From contig JAVBLV010000034.1 of assembly GCA_031553195.1 (NCBI GenBank), positions 1 to 23,424 of the forward strand: a stretch of DNA of 23,424 nt. Reading direction: 5' to 3'. Position numbers and translations under genes: made by a program. Under the pieces are notes generated by a model that saw nothing but the letters and a program-made list of their open reading frames with translations, did not search any database and had not been told where the DNA came from. Shown here in pieces: positions 6,892-13,842 of the stretch (position 1 is the stretch's first letter; each line of letters starts with the position of its first letter). Origin of the DNA: JAVBLV01 sp031553195. Its GTDB lineage: Bacteria > Bacteroidota > Bacteroidia > Bacteroidales > P3.

Positions 6892-8742
6892 ATGAGTACA
6901 AAAAGAATTGTTTGTTTATTTGTTATTTTATGGGGAGCAGCGTTATTTAGCGCAGGCGGTTTTTGTCAAAATGTGAATATTTCTGCTTCAGGACCTTCAG
7001 TTGTTGGAGTAGGGCAGCAGTTTACAGTGACTTTCACCGTAAATGCACAGGTTGACAATATAAAACCCCCTTCATTCAAAGATTTTGATTTTTTAGGAGG
7101 CCCTTCCAAGTCGATAAGCAATTTCTTTTCCAGCGCAAACGGACAGGTACAACAATCTACAAATATTTCTTTTACTTACTACTTAAGAGCCAAAACCGAA
7201 GGAATATTCTCTGTACTTGCCGCCAGTTGCCAGGTAGATGGAAAAACCTATGAGTCAAATGCGTTAACTGTCCGGGTTGAAAAAGGAGGCGGTTCTCCCG
7301 CTCAGACCCAACCGCAAACTCGTCAGCAAACGCAACAACCTCAGGGGCAGACAACTCTGGACGAAAATTCCATTTTTGTACGGGCGGCGCCTTCCAAAAA
7401 TAATGCGGCGCAAGGTGAACAAGTAATTATTACGTACAAAATTTATACCTTAGTTCCTCTTTCTCAATATCAAATATTAAAGTTGCCTGCAAATAAGGGC
7501 TTTTGGGTAGAGGAATTGGACAATAACAAGCAAGACAGGGTAAAGCAATCTACCGAAAACTATAATGGAAGGACATATTCGGTTGCCGAAATCAGAAAAA
7601 TTGCCATCTTCCCTCAGGAAAGCGGACGGCTTTCTATTGATCCCTTAGAACTGGACGTAATTGCGCAATTACAAGCCCCTCGCCGGTCTACGGGTAGTAT
7701 TTTCGATTTGTTCGACGATCCTTTTTTTGCGCAGGTGCAACAGGTGAAAAAGACGTTGCGTTCCAATCCGGTTACCATTACGGTAGAGCCCTTGCCCTCG
7801 AAGCCGCAGGATTTTGCCGGCGCGGTAGGAACCTTTACTCAGCAAACCTCGGTAGACAGGCAAAAAGTAAGAGCGAACGAAGCGTTTACATACAAAATGA
7901 CAATCTCCGGTAAAGGAAATATTATGCTTATCGATAAGCCGGTTGTCAATTTCCCTCAGGGATTCGAAGTGTACGAACCCAAAACATCGTTAAATTTAAG
8001 TAAGAGCGATGCAGGCGTGAGCGGTTCTAAAACTTTTGAATGGATATTGATTCCCCGCTCCGAGGGAAAGTATGTTATCCCTTCGGCGACATTTACATTT
8101 TACGATCCTACAACCAAACGTTTTGTGGATCAGAAAACGAATGAATACGCCATAGAAGTTGAAAAAGGAGATCCCAATTCAAGCGCAGTTTTGAGTTCCT
8201 CTAATAAGCAGGAAGTAAAATTGTTGAATAGCGATATAGAATACATTAAAGATAAATCGGTTAAATTACATCCGAAAAACAAATCATTTTTCAGGTCGGA
8301 TTTATTTTGGATTCTTTTAATTATACCATTTGTTTTGGCCACAGCGTGCATATTGTTGTTGAGATCAATAATGAAATCCCGAAACAATGTTTCTGCTATG
8401 CGGTTGAAAAGGGCTACTTCTGTAGCTCGCAAACGTTTGAAAAAAGCGGAAAAATTTCTTGAAAATAAAGATGTCAATGGTTTTTACGTCGAAATATCGC
8501 AAGCCATGTGGGGATACCTGAGCGATAAGTTTAACATATCTCAGGCCAAATTGTCAATGGACTCGATTCAGGAATCTTTGGCAAAGAAAAATGTAAATCA
8601 GGAAATCATAGCTCAAATTATGAACGCTTTGAATGATTGCGAGTATGCCCGTTTTGCTCCGGGGGATACAACCGAAAATATGGATAAACTTTATCATGAG
8701 GCTATTCACGTAATTACAAAAGTTGAAAACGAATTGAAATAG
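6892..8742 (+). CDS. batD: BatD, large signal-peptide/one-TM oxygen-tolerance family protein
   Basis: This 616-aa protein matches the BatD family. An N-terminal signal peptide ends near GGFCQ, and the first Ig-like beta domain begins NVNISASGPSVVGVGQQFTV. A Q/T/P-rich linker lies at about 135-152, more beta-sandwich repeats follow (the ENSIFVRAAPSKNNAAQGEQ block), and one TM helix sits at about residues 470-493. The cytosolic tail of about 120 residues is helical and ends in a segment typical of the family (LYHEAIHVITKVE). Length is normal for Bacteroidales BatD. Most of the chain is expected in the periplasm, assembled with BatA, BatB, BatC and BatE. The start is 11 bases after the DUF4269 stop. 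Confidence 0.92.
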   Translation: MSTKRIVCLFVILWGAALFSAGGFCQNVNISASGPSVVGVGQQFTVTFTVNAQVDNIKPPSFKDFDFLGGPSKSISNFFSSANGQVQQSTNISFTYYLRAKTEGIFSVLAASCQVDGKTYESNALTVRVEKGGGSPAQTQPQTRQQTQQPQGQTTLDENSIFVRAAPSKNNAAQGEQVIITYKIYTLVPLSQYQILKLPANKGFWVEELDNNKQDRVKQSTENYNGRTYSVAEIRKIAIFPQESGRLSIDPLELDVIAQLQAPRRSTGSIFDLFDDPFFAQVQQVKKTLRSNPVTITVEPLPSKPQDFAGAVGTFTQQTSVDRQKVRANEAFTYKMTISGKGNIMLIDKPVVNFPQGFEVYEPKTSLNLSKSDAGVSGSKTFEWILIPRSEGKYVIPSATFTFYDPTTKRFVDQKTNEYAIEVEKGDPNSSAVLSSSNKQEVKLLNSDIEYIKDKSVKLHPKNKSFFRSDLFWILLIIPFVLATACILLLRSIMKSRNNVSAMRLKRATSVARKRLKKAEKFLENKDVNGFYVEISQAMWGYLSDKFNISQAKLSMDSIQESLAKKNVNQEIIAQIMNALNDCEYARFAPGDTTENMDKLYHEAIHVITKVENELK

Positions 8743-8812
8743 AAGCCGTAATGGTTGAAGAAAACGAATTTTTTTTCTTTTTAAATGGTATGTTTTTAAA
8801 ATAAATAACAGC

Positions 8813-9625
8813 ATGAGTACGATGTATTTTATAAATAGAAATCATCATTTTTTAACTTCGTTTGTAGTGAGAAAAGCGCTTCTTTTTTTGTCGTTTTTCT
8901 TTGCGTTCTGTCTTCATCTTCAGGCAAAGCAGCCGCAGGAGTTAATGCGCGAAGGGAATGCTTTTTATAAAACGAAAGACTTCCGGCAGGCAATCTCATC
9001 TTATGAGAAGGTACTGGAAAGCGATTTTGAATCGGCAGAACTTTATTATAATTTGGGAAATGCATATTACCGTATGAATGATTACCCATTTGCTATTCTA
9101 AATTATGAACGCGCTCTGCGTCTTTCCCCGTCAGATCCCGATATCCAAATGAATTTGAAAATTGCCAATGCAAAAATTGTCGATAAAATTGACGAATTGC
9201 CTGATTTTTTTCTTGTAAAGTGGTTTAACTCTGCGGTTAATTTTTATTCATTTAATACTTGGGCAACGCTTTGTATTGTTTTTGTGTTTATACTATGTGC
9301 CGGAGTATGTATTTATTTTTTATCGGACAGATACAATGTAAAACGCGGGTCTTTTTTCGGAGGAATTGTTTTGTTATTCTTTGCGGTGTTGAGTTTTTTA
9401 TTCGCTAACCTGCAGTATTCGGATTACAAAAGCAAAGATAACGCCGTTATTACGCAAGCGTTGGTGGTTGTGAAAAGTTCTCCCGACCAAAGTAGCCTGG
9501 ATAAATTCGTGATTCATGCCGGAACAAAAGTCCATATAGAAGATGCATTGCCCGATTGGCTAAAAATAAAACTTCAGAACGGAAACATTGGATGGATAGA
9601 AAAAAATGCCTTGGAAATTATTTAA
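8813..9625 (+). CDS. batE: BatE, TPR plus SH3-like membrane protein
   Basis: This 270-aa protein begins with a signal anchor (ALLFLSFFFAFCLHLQA). Two TPRs follow: ELMREGNAFYKTKDFRQAIS, and AELYYNLGNAYYRMNDYPFA with the ALRLSPSDPDIQMNLKIA region. Two TM helices lie at about 145-165 and 178-198, and the C-terminus is a bacterial SH3-like domain (VVVKSSPDQSS to GNIGWIEKNALEII). This domain order is that of BatE. The signal may start at residue 1 or at Met4 (codon 8822). It closes the operon after a 70-base gap from batD. The SH3 domain suggests binding to peptidoglycan or protein partners outside the membrane, but that is inference. Confidence 0.92.
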   Translation: MSTMYFINRNHHFLTSFVVRKALLFLSFFFAFCLHLQAKQPQELMREGNAFYKTKDFRQAISSYEKVLESDFESAELYYNLGNAYYRMNDYPFAILNYERALRLSPSDPDIQMNLKIANAKIVDKIDELPDFFLVKWFNSAVNFYSFNTWATLCIVFVFILCAGVCIYFLSDRYNVKRGSFFGGIVLLFFAVLSFLFANLQYSDYKSKDNAVITQALVVVKSSPDQSSLDKFVIHAGTKVHIEDALPDWLKIKLQNGNIGWIEKNALEII

Positions 9626-9718
9626 TGGAGATTGAATGTCATGTGTTTAAAGTTTATGGCTTATAGCTTACATATAGTTTAAAAATCATTTTCGATTTTC
9701 AATTCTCCATTCTCAACT
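9626..9718. repeat. Intergenic repeat block after batE with inverted arms
   Basis: Arms TGGAGATTGAA (9626-9636) and TTCAATTCTCCA (9698-9709) are near reverse complements. Inside is a 6-bp hairpin AAAATC/GATTTT (9682-9699). The segment also holds TTTATGGCTTATAGCTTA (9653-9670). Related strings occur in the opposite orientation in the spacer before bcp (13073-13180). The block could act as a weak AT-rich terminator of the Bat transcript, but no clear T tract follows a G/C stem. The remaining spacer to 9757 shows no TAnnTTTG element that I can find. Confidence 0.5.
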
Positions 9719-9757
9719 AAAAAATCTGACTGAAGTACAAAATTAAAAGATAAACCC

Positions 9758-11020
9758 ATGAAATATTTTCTCCCCATTCTCCTTTTCTTTTTTGCTTCAA
9801 ATGTCGCTTTTTCGCAAAAAGCTTCTGACGAAGATAGTTGTGATTGTCAGTTGTATTATACCGGCGGTTTTCGAAAAATAGTAAAAGACGGGAAATATGG
9901 ATTTAAAGATAAGAAAAATAAACTGGTTACGCCCAGTATCTACGAATATATAGGTTATTATAAAAATGGTTATTGCCCTGTTGGCATCAACAGGAAAATG
10001 GGAATGCTTGATAAAAAGGGACGGGAAGTCGTTCCCTGCGAATGGGATTACGTAAATACGTTTTCCGGCGGTTTTTTCAGAGTGCAGAAAGGAGAGCGTT
10101 TAGGAGTTGTTGATAAGAAAGGGAAAATGGTACTGGATCCTAAATATCAAGTGCTTTCTGATTTTTCCGAGGGATTGGCTGTCATGGGAGAGTTCATTGG
10201 CGAATATGGTTCGGCTACAGTTATTTTGGGATACATCAATCTAAAGGGGGACACCATAGTTCCGTTACGATATTCCAGGGCGCAACCTTTTAGCGAAGGT
10301 TTTGCAGTGGTTACTTACGGAGACTGGTGCGGATTGATAAATAAAAAAGGAGAGACTGTCGTCGATCATGTTTATAGTAGTATTTCGCCTTTTAAAGAAG
10401 GTTTCTTGGTTGTAGTGCAGAAAGATAAATACGCTTTTATCAATACAAAGTTGGAATACGTTACAAAGTTGGAATATGATAACGCAAATTCATTCAATGA
10501 AGGAATGGCCTCGGTGCAACGGGATGGGAAATGGGGATATATCGATAAATCGGGAAAAGAAGTAATCCCTTGCCGGTATGAAAAAGCATATGATTTTATA
10601 GAAGGCTTGGCTCACGTCAAATTAGATGGTAAGCATGGTTTTATAAACAAATCGGGAGAAACGGTAGTTCCTTTTATATACGAGGATGAATGCTGCGGCC
10701 CTCCGGCCTATATTTTTTCAGAAGGTTTAGCGGTTATTTACCGGAATGGCATGTATGGATACATCAATAAAAAAGGAGAAGAGGTAATTCCTGCGCAGTA
10801 TGAGTATGCTCACCGTATTGAAGATGGATTGGGTTGCGTAAAAAAAGATTATAGAAACGGATATATCAACAAAAAAGGAAAAGTTGTGATTCCGCTCCAA
10901 TACGAGAATGCTTCCATATTTGTAAACGGAGTAGCCGAAGTGAAGCAACCCGGAGCAAAAGGAAGTTTTTATATCAATAAAAAAGGGGAGTGCATTCATA
11001 ATTGTAAATATAAAAGATAA
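9758..11020 (+). CDS. Secreted WG-repeat protein
   Basis: This 420-aa protein begins with a cleavable signal peptide (MKYFLPILLFFFASNVAFSQ). About ten WG (KWG Leptospira-type) repeats of 30-45 residues fill the rest, each containing a pattern like GYINKKGEEVIP followed by a Tyr and an EGL/EGF turn. Good examples are WGYIDKSGKEVIPCRYEKA, HGFINKSGETVVPFIYEDE and YGYINKKGEEVIPAQYEYA; the last repeat is degenerate. WG repeats form beta-rich surfaces of unknown partner specificity. Two Cys near the mature N-terminus (SCDC) and a Cys pair in one repeat (DECCG) could form disulfides. Its stop codon overlaps the next start by one base (TAATG), so it is probably translationally coupled to the RseC-family gene. 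Confidence 0.9.
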   Translation: MKYFLPILLFFFASNVAFSQKASDEDSCDCQLYYTGGFRKIVKDGKYGFKDKKNKLVTPSIYEYIGYYKNGYCPVGINRKMGMLDKKGREVVPCEWDYVNTFSGGFFRVQKGERLGVVDKKGKMVLDPKYQVLSDFSEGLAVMGEFIGEYGSATVILGYINLKGDTIVPLRYSRAQPFSEGFAVVTYGDWCGLINKKGETVVDHVYSSISPFKEGFLVVVQKDKYAFINTKLEYVTKLEYDNANSFNEGMASVQRDGKWGYIDKSGKEVIPCRYEKAYDFIEGLAHVKLDGKHGFINKSGETVVPFIYEDECCGPPAYIFSEGLAVIYRNGMYGYINKKGEEVIPAQYEYAHRIEDGLGCVKKDYRNGYINKKGKVVIPLQYENASIFVNGVAEVKQPGAKGSFYINKKGECIHNCKYKR

Positions 11021-11436
11021 TGTCCGTCGCGCATCAGGGGAAAATAACTTCTATTTCGAACCGGGTAATCCATGTGAATATTCTTTCCGTTTCGGCTTGT
11101 TCAACTTGTAGCGCCAAAAGAATATGCAACCTCTCCGAAATGAAAAATAAACAGATACATATTCCCGAACCATTACAACATACTTTCCAAACAGGCGACA
11201 ATGTTCTCGTCGAAATAGAAGAAAGCAACGGAATTCAAGCCGTAATACTAAGTTATATTTTACCTGCCGTCATTTTATTTGCATCCATTATCGGCGCTAT
11301 TTTGTTTTCCTTTTCCGAAACAATGTCTGCTTTAATTGGAATTGGCTGTACGGCTATTTACTTTGGATTTATATACTTGCTCAGGAAAAAAATAAACAAG
11401 AAATTCATTTTCTCTATTCGTAAGGAAGATACATAA
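11020..11436 (+). CDS. rseC: RseC/SoxR-reducing-system family membrane protein
   Basis: This 138-aa protein has the RseC-family layout. A cytosolic N-terminal domain starts SVAHQGKITSISNRVIHVNI and carries a cysteine cluster (SACSTCSAKRIC: Cys27, Cys30, Cys36). Two TM helices follow at about residues 73-95 and 100-118, then a short basic tail. RseC proteins are linked to the Rnf electron-transport complex and to SoxR reduction in proteobacteria. In Bacteroidota rseC normally precedes rnfB. Here no rnf gene follows; the downstream DNA holds a MITE-like element and then manB. The start overlaps the WG-gene stop by one base. Confidence 0.87.
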   Translation: MSVAHQGKITSISNRVIHVNILSVSACSTCSAKRICNLSEMKNKQIHIPEPLQHTFQTGDNVLVEIEESNGIQAVILSYILPAVILFASIIGAILFSFSETMSALIGIGCTAIYFGFIYLLRKKINKKFIFSIRKEDT

Positions 11437-11498
11437 TATGCAAAAGGAAAATTCTGTTGGACAGATGGTTCCGTTTCTGGTTTTTCTGATAATGCTAA

Positions 11499-11653
11499 GA
11501 GGTTGTTTAAATTTTTGTGGAAAAGATTTTGAAAGATAAAAATGGCTATTTTGCAGATGGGATTTTTCAAGAATAGTAGAGCTATTTGGTAAAAATTCCG
11601 ACAAAAAGAGCATTTTAAACTCAAAATACTTCATAGAAAAATTTTTAAACAAC
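11499..11653. mobile_element. Candidate MITE-like element or IS remnant
   Basis: Two AT-rich inverted ends flank about 155 bases. The left end reads GAGGTTGTTTAAATTTTTG (11499-11517), and the right end is AAAAATTTTTAAACAAC (11637-11653), whose complement is GTTGTTTAAAAATTTTT. The tetranucleotide CTAA is found just outside the left end (11495-11498) and again at 11653-11656. This could be a target duplication of the YTAR type known for IS5-family elements, though it overlaps the last base of the right end. No transposase is encoded. It fills most of the 288-base gap between rseC and manB; the outer parts show no recognisable gene. Confidence 0.5.
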
Positions 11654-11724
11654 TAAAATTTCGAACTTTATTTTACCATAACCGTTAATGTTAAAGAGCA
11701 TTTCTTTTTACCCAATATATTTTT

Positions 11725-13083
11725 ATGAACGCATTTAAAGCCTACGATGTACGCGGAGTTTATGGAAAGGACTTCGAAAGGGAGGATGTGTATAAAATAG
11801 GATATTTTCTTCCTGAAATCTTTGAAACCAATACAATTGCCGTTGGACGGGATGTGCGGTTGTCTTCTCCCGAGATTTTTGAGGCCTTATGCGAGGGAAT
11901 TACCGACGGCGGGGCGAATGTGCATGATTTGGGTTTGTGCACAACTCCGTATGTTTATTGGACAACAGCCGAATATCGATATGATCTTTCGGTAATGATT
12001 ACCGCTTCGCATAATCCTAAACAATATAACGGACTGAAAATTTCTCGGAAGAATGCCATGCCCGTTGGATTCGAAAATGGATTGGATAAGCTTCAGGAAA
12101 CTATTACAACACGTCAAATATTTGTCAAGGAGGAAAAAGGGAAAATTTTTTCTATCGATTATAAAAAAGAATATTTGTCGTTTCAACGGCAATGGAAGAC
12201 CGATTTATCTAATCTGAAAATGGTGATTGATTGTTCAAACGGAATGGCCTCGCTATTTATTAAAGAATTGATGAAAGAGGAGAATCCGGCGTATTTGTTA
12301 GATACCTTAGATGGCAATTTTCCCGTTCATGAGCCCAATCCGTTGGAACCGGAGAATATTAAATTGCTACAAGATACTGTAATTCAAAATAAGGCTGATG
12401 TCGGAATTATTTTTGACGGAGATGCCGACAGGGTTATGTTTGTTGATGAAAAAGGGAATTTTATTTCCCCCGATTTATTAATTGCCGTGTTGGGTAAGTA
12501 TTTCCTAACGGAAAAGAATCTGAAGGGAAAGGTGTTACAAGATATCCGCACTTCTAAATCCGTTTCCGAAGCGATATGCGAAATGGGAGGGGAAATAGAA
12601 ATGTGGAAAGTGGGCAGAGCGTATGCGGCTCTGAAGTTACGGGAAATAGACGGCATATTCGGAGGAGAATTGGCCGGGCATTATTACTTCCGCGACTTTT
12701 ATTATTCCGATTCCGCCATCATGGCTTGCTTGATTTTGCTGCATATTTTTTCTGAAGCTAAGGAAAGATCGAATCAAACCGTATCGGAAATCATACGACA
12801 AATTCAAACCTATTTTAATTCGGGAGAACTTAATTTCATTATAGAACAAAAAGATAAGGCAATGGAGACGGCGAAAAATTATTTCCTCCAAAAAGAGAAG
12901 TCTTTGGCGCTCTATGATTTTGACGGGTATAGAATTGAGTTTGAAGATTGGTGGTTTAATATTCGTCCGTCCAATACGGAACCTTATTTACGCTTGATAG
13001 CGGAAGCAAAGACTAAAGATATATTGGATGAAAAATTAGGCGTCATAAAATCCTTGCTTTTGCCCTTTTTAGTTGAAAGTTGA
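11725..13083 (+). CDS. manB: Phosphomannomutase/phosphoglucomutase (alpha-D-phosphohexomutase)
   Basis: This 452-aa cytosolic enzyme interconverts hexose 1- and 6-phosphates and feeds GDP-mannose or UDP-glucose synthesis. All four alpha-phosphohexomutase signatures are present: FKAYDVRG at 4-11, the phosphoserine loop TASHNP with Ser95, the Mg-binding loop DGDADR at 231-236, and the sugar loop GGELAGH at 313-319. The phosphate-binding loop RPSNTEP is at 414-420. Length and the early FKAYDVRG motif fit the bacterial ManB/CpsG group, but mannose versus glucose preference cannot be decided from motifs. The gene stands alone after the MITE-like element. No clear TAnnTTTG promoter element was found in the upstream gap. 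Confidence 0.92.
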   Translation: MNAFKAYDVRGVYGKDFEREDVYKIGYFLPEIFETNTIAVGRDVRLSSPEIFEALCEGITDGGANVHDLGLCTTPYVYWTTAEYRYDLSVMITASHNPKQYNGLKISRKNAMPVGFENGLDKLQETITTRQIFVKEEKGKIFSIDYKKEYLSFQRQWKTDLSNLKMVIDCSNGMASLFIKELMKEENPAYLLDTLDGNFPVHEPNPLEPENIKLLQDTVIQNKADVGIIFDGDADRVMFVDEKGNFISPDLLIAVLGKYFLTEKNLKGKVLQDIRTSKSVSEAICEMGGEIEMWKVGRAYAALKLREIDGIFGGELAGHYYFRDFYYSDSAIMACLILLHIFSEAKERSNQTVSEIIRQIQTYFNSGELNFIIEQKDKAMETAKNYFLQKEKSLALYDFDGYRIEFEDWWFNIRPSNTEPYLRLIAEAKTKDILDEKLGVIKSLLLPFLVES

Positions 13084-13180
13084 GAATTGAAAGTTGAGAA
13101 TTTAAGGGTTATAGCTTATTGTTGAAAGTTTAAGTTTAGAACTATTTGAATAATAAACCATAAGCCATAACCTATAATCT
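13073..13180. repeat. Intergenic repeat block before bcp
   Basis: The segment holds a direct repeat of GTTGAAAGTTGAGAATT-like units around 13074-13103, a GGTTATAGCTTAT string at 13108-13120, and ATAAACCATAAGCCATAA at 13153-13170. The last two are related to TTTATGGCTTATAGCTTA at 9653-9670, and the GAGAATTGAAAG units to the complement of the string at 9696-9717. The first few bases overlap the manB 3' end. These are short dispersed non-coding repeats of a style I associate with Bacteroidota. Confidence 0.55.
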
Positions 13181-13194
13181 AAAAACGAATATTT

Positions 13195-13668
13195 ATGACA
13201 TTTTTAAAAGAAGGGCAACCTGCGCCCGATTTTCAGGGAATAGACCAGAATGGAAATACCATCGGTTTGGATATGTTTAGAGGACAAAAGATTGTTTTAT
13301 ATTTTTATCCCAAAGACAGCACTCCCGGATGTACGGCTGAGGCCTGCAACCTCCGCGACAATTACCATACGCTTATGTCAAGAGGCATAAAGGTAATTGG
13401 AGTTAGCGCCGACAATGAAAAATCGCATAAGAAGTTTTCCGAAAATTATCAACTTCCGTTTCCTCTTTTGGCCGATACGGAAAAGAAGATTATTCAGTCT
13501 TATGGCGTTTGGGGCGAAAAGAAATTCATGGGAAAAACCTTTGACGGGATTCTGAGAACTACTTTTTTGATTTCGGAAGACGGAATTATCGAACACATAT
13601 TCGATAAGGTGCAAACCAAAAGCCATACGGAGCAAATATTGGACTTTCTGGACGAAAAAGTTGATTAA
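13195..13668 (+). CDS. bcp: Thioredoxin-dependent thiol peroxidase, Bcp/PrxQ peroxiredoxin
   Basis: This 157-aa peroxiredoxin reduces hydrogen peroxide and organic hydroperoxides with thioredoxin as reductant. The catalytic block YFYPKDSTPGCTAEACNLRD shows the peroxidatic Cys46 and a resolving Cys51 four residues apart, the PrxQ arrangement, with Thr43 as the conserved peroxidatic-site Thr. The chain has the usual Bcp opening (LKEGQPAPDF) and a typical thioredoxin fold length; no export signal is seen, so it is cytosolic. It fits an oxygen-exposed anaerobe but is not joined to the Bat operon. The spacer before it is filled by short repeats and no clear promoter was found. Confidence 0.95.
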   Translation: MTFLKEGQPAPDFQGIDQNGNTIGLDMFRGQKIVLYFYPKDSTPGCTAEACNLRDNYHTLMSRGIKVIGVSADNEKSHKKFSENYQLPFPLLADTEKKIIQSYGVWGEKKFMGKTFDGILRTTFLISEDGIIEHIFDKVQTKSHTEQILDFLDEKVD

Positions 13669-13671
13669 AAT

Positions 13672-13842
13672 TTGAAACGACTACTGTTGGCGGAAAGAAT
13701 TTTGAAAGATGAAAACAACTGTTTGATAGTGGAATTTGATAATGTAATTTATTATTATAATAAATCAGGTAAAAGGAAGATAGATAAATATATAGAAAGG
13801 AAGCGCATTCAAAATGAAGTTTCAACTTACATCCGATTTTAA
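13672..13842 (+). CDS. Possible small ORF between bcp and uvrB, TTG start
   Basis: A 56-codon frame without stops runs from a TTG at 13672 to TAA at 13840-13842. It lies in the same frame as bcp, two codons after the bcp stop, and overlaps the first 29 bases of uvrB. The predicted peptide is charged and begins LKRLLLAERILKDENN, with a Tyr run and a basic tail (GKRKIDKYIERKR). There is no ATG start, signal peptide or family I recognise. An open frame this long by chance is unlikely but possible in AT-rich DNA. It could be a leader peptide, a remnant gene or a C-terminal extension seen only on read-through of the bcp stop. Confidence 0.25.
   Translation: MKRLLLAERILKDENNCLIVEFDNVIYYYNKSGKRKIDKYIERKRIQNEVSTYIRF

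Noticed and set aside
8130..8477. 115-codon minus-strand frame inside batD
   Set aside because: It lies opposite a well-supported BatD coding region including its TM helix and has no domain signal.
11438..11539. 33-codon ORF starting two bases after the rseC stop
   Set aside because: It is short and runs into the left end of the MITE-like element. It could be the beginning of a disrupted gene, but nothing in it is recognisable, including no similarity to RnfB that I can see.
11332..11652. Two minus-strand frames (11332-11652 and 11358-11624) over the rseC 3' end and the MITE-like element
   Set aside because: They overlap rseC and the inverted-repeat element, begin in or next to the right end, and show no recognisable domain.
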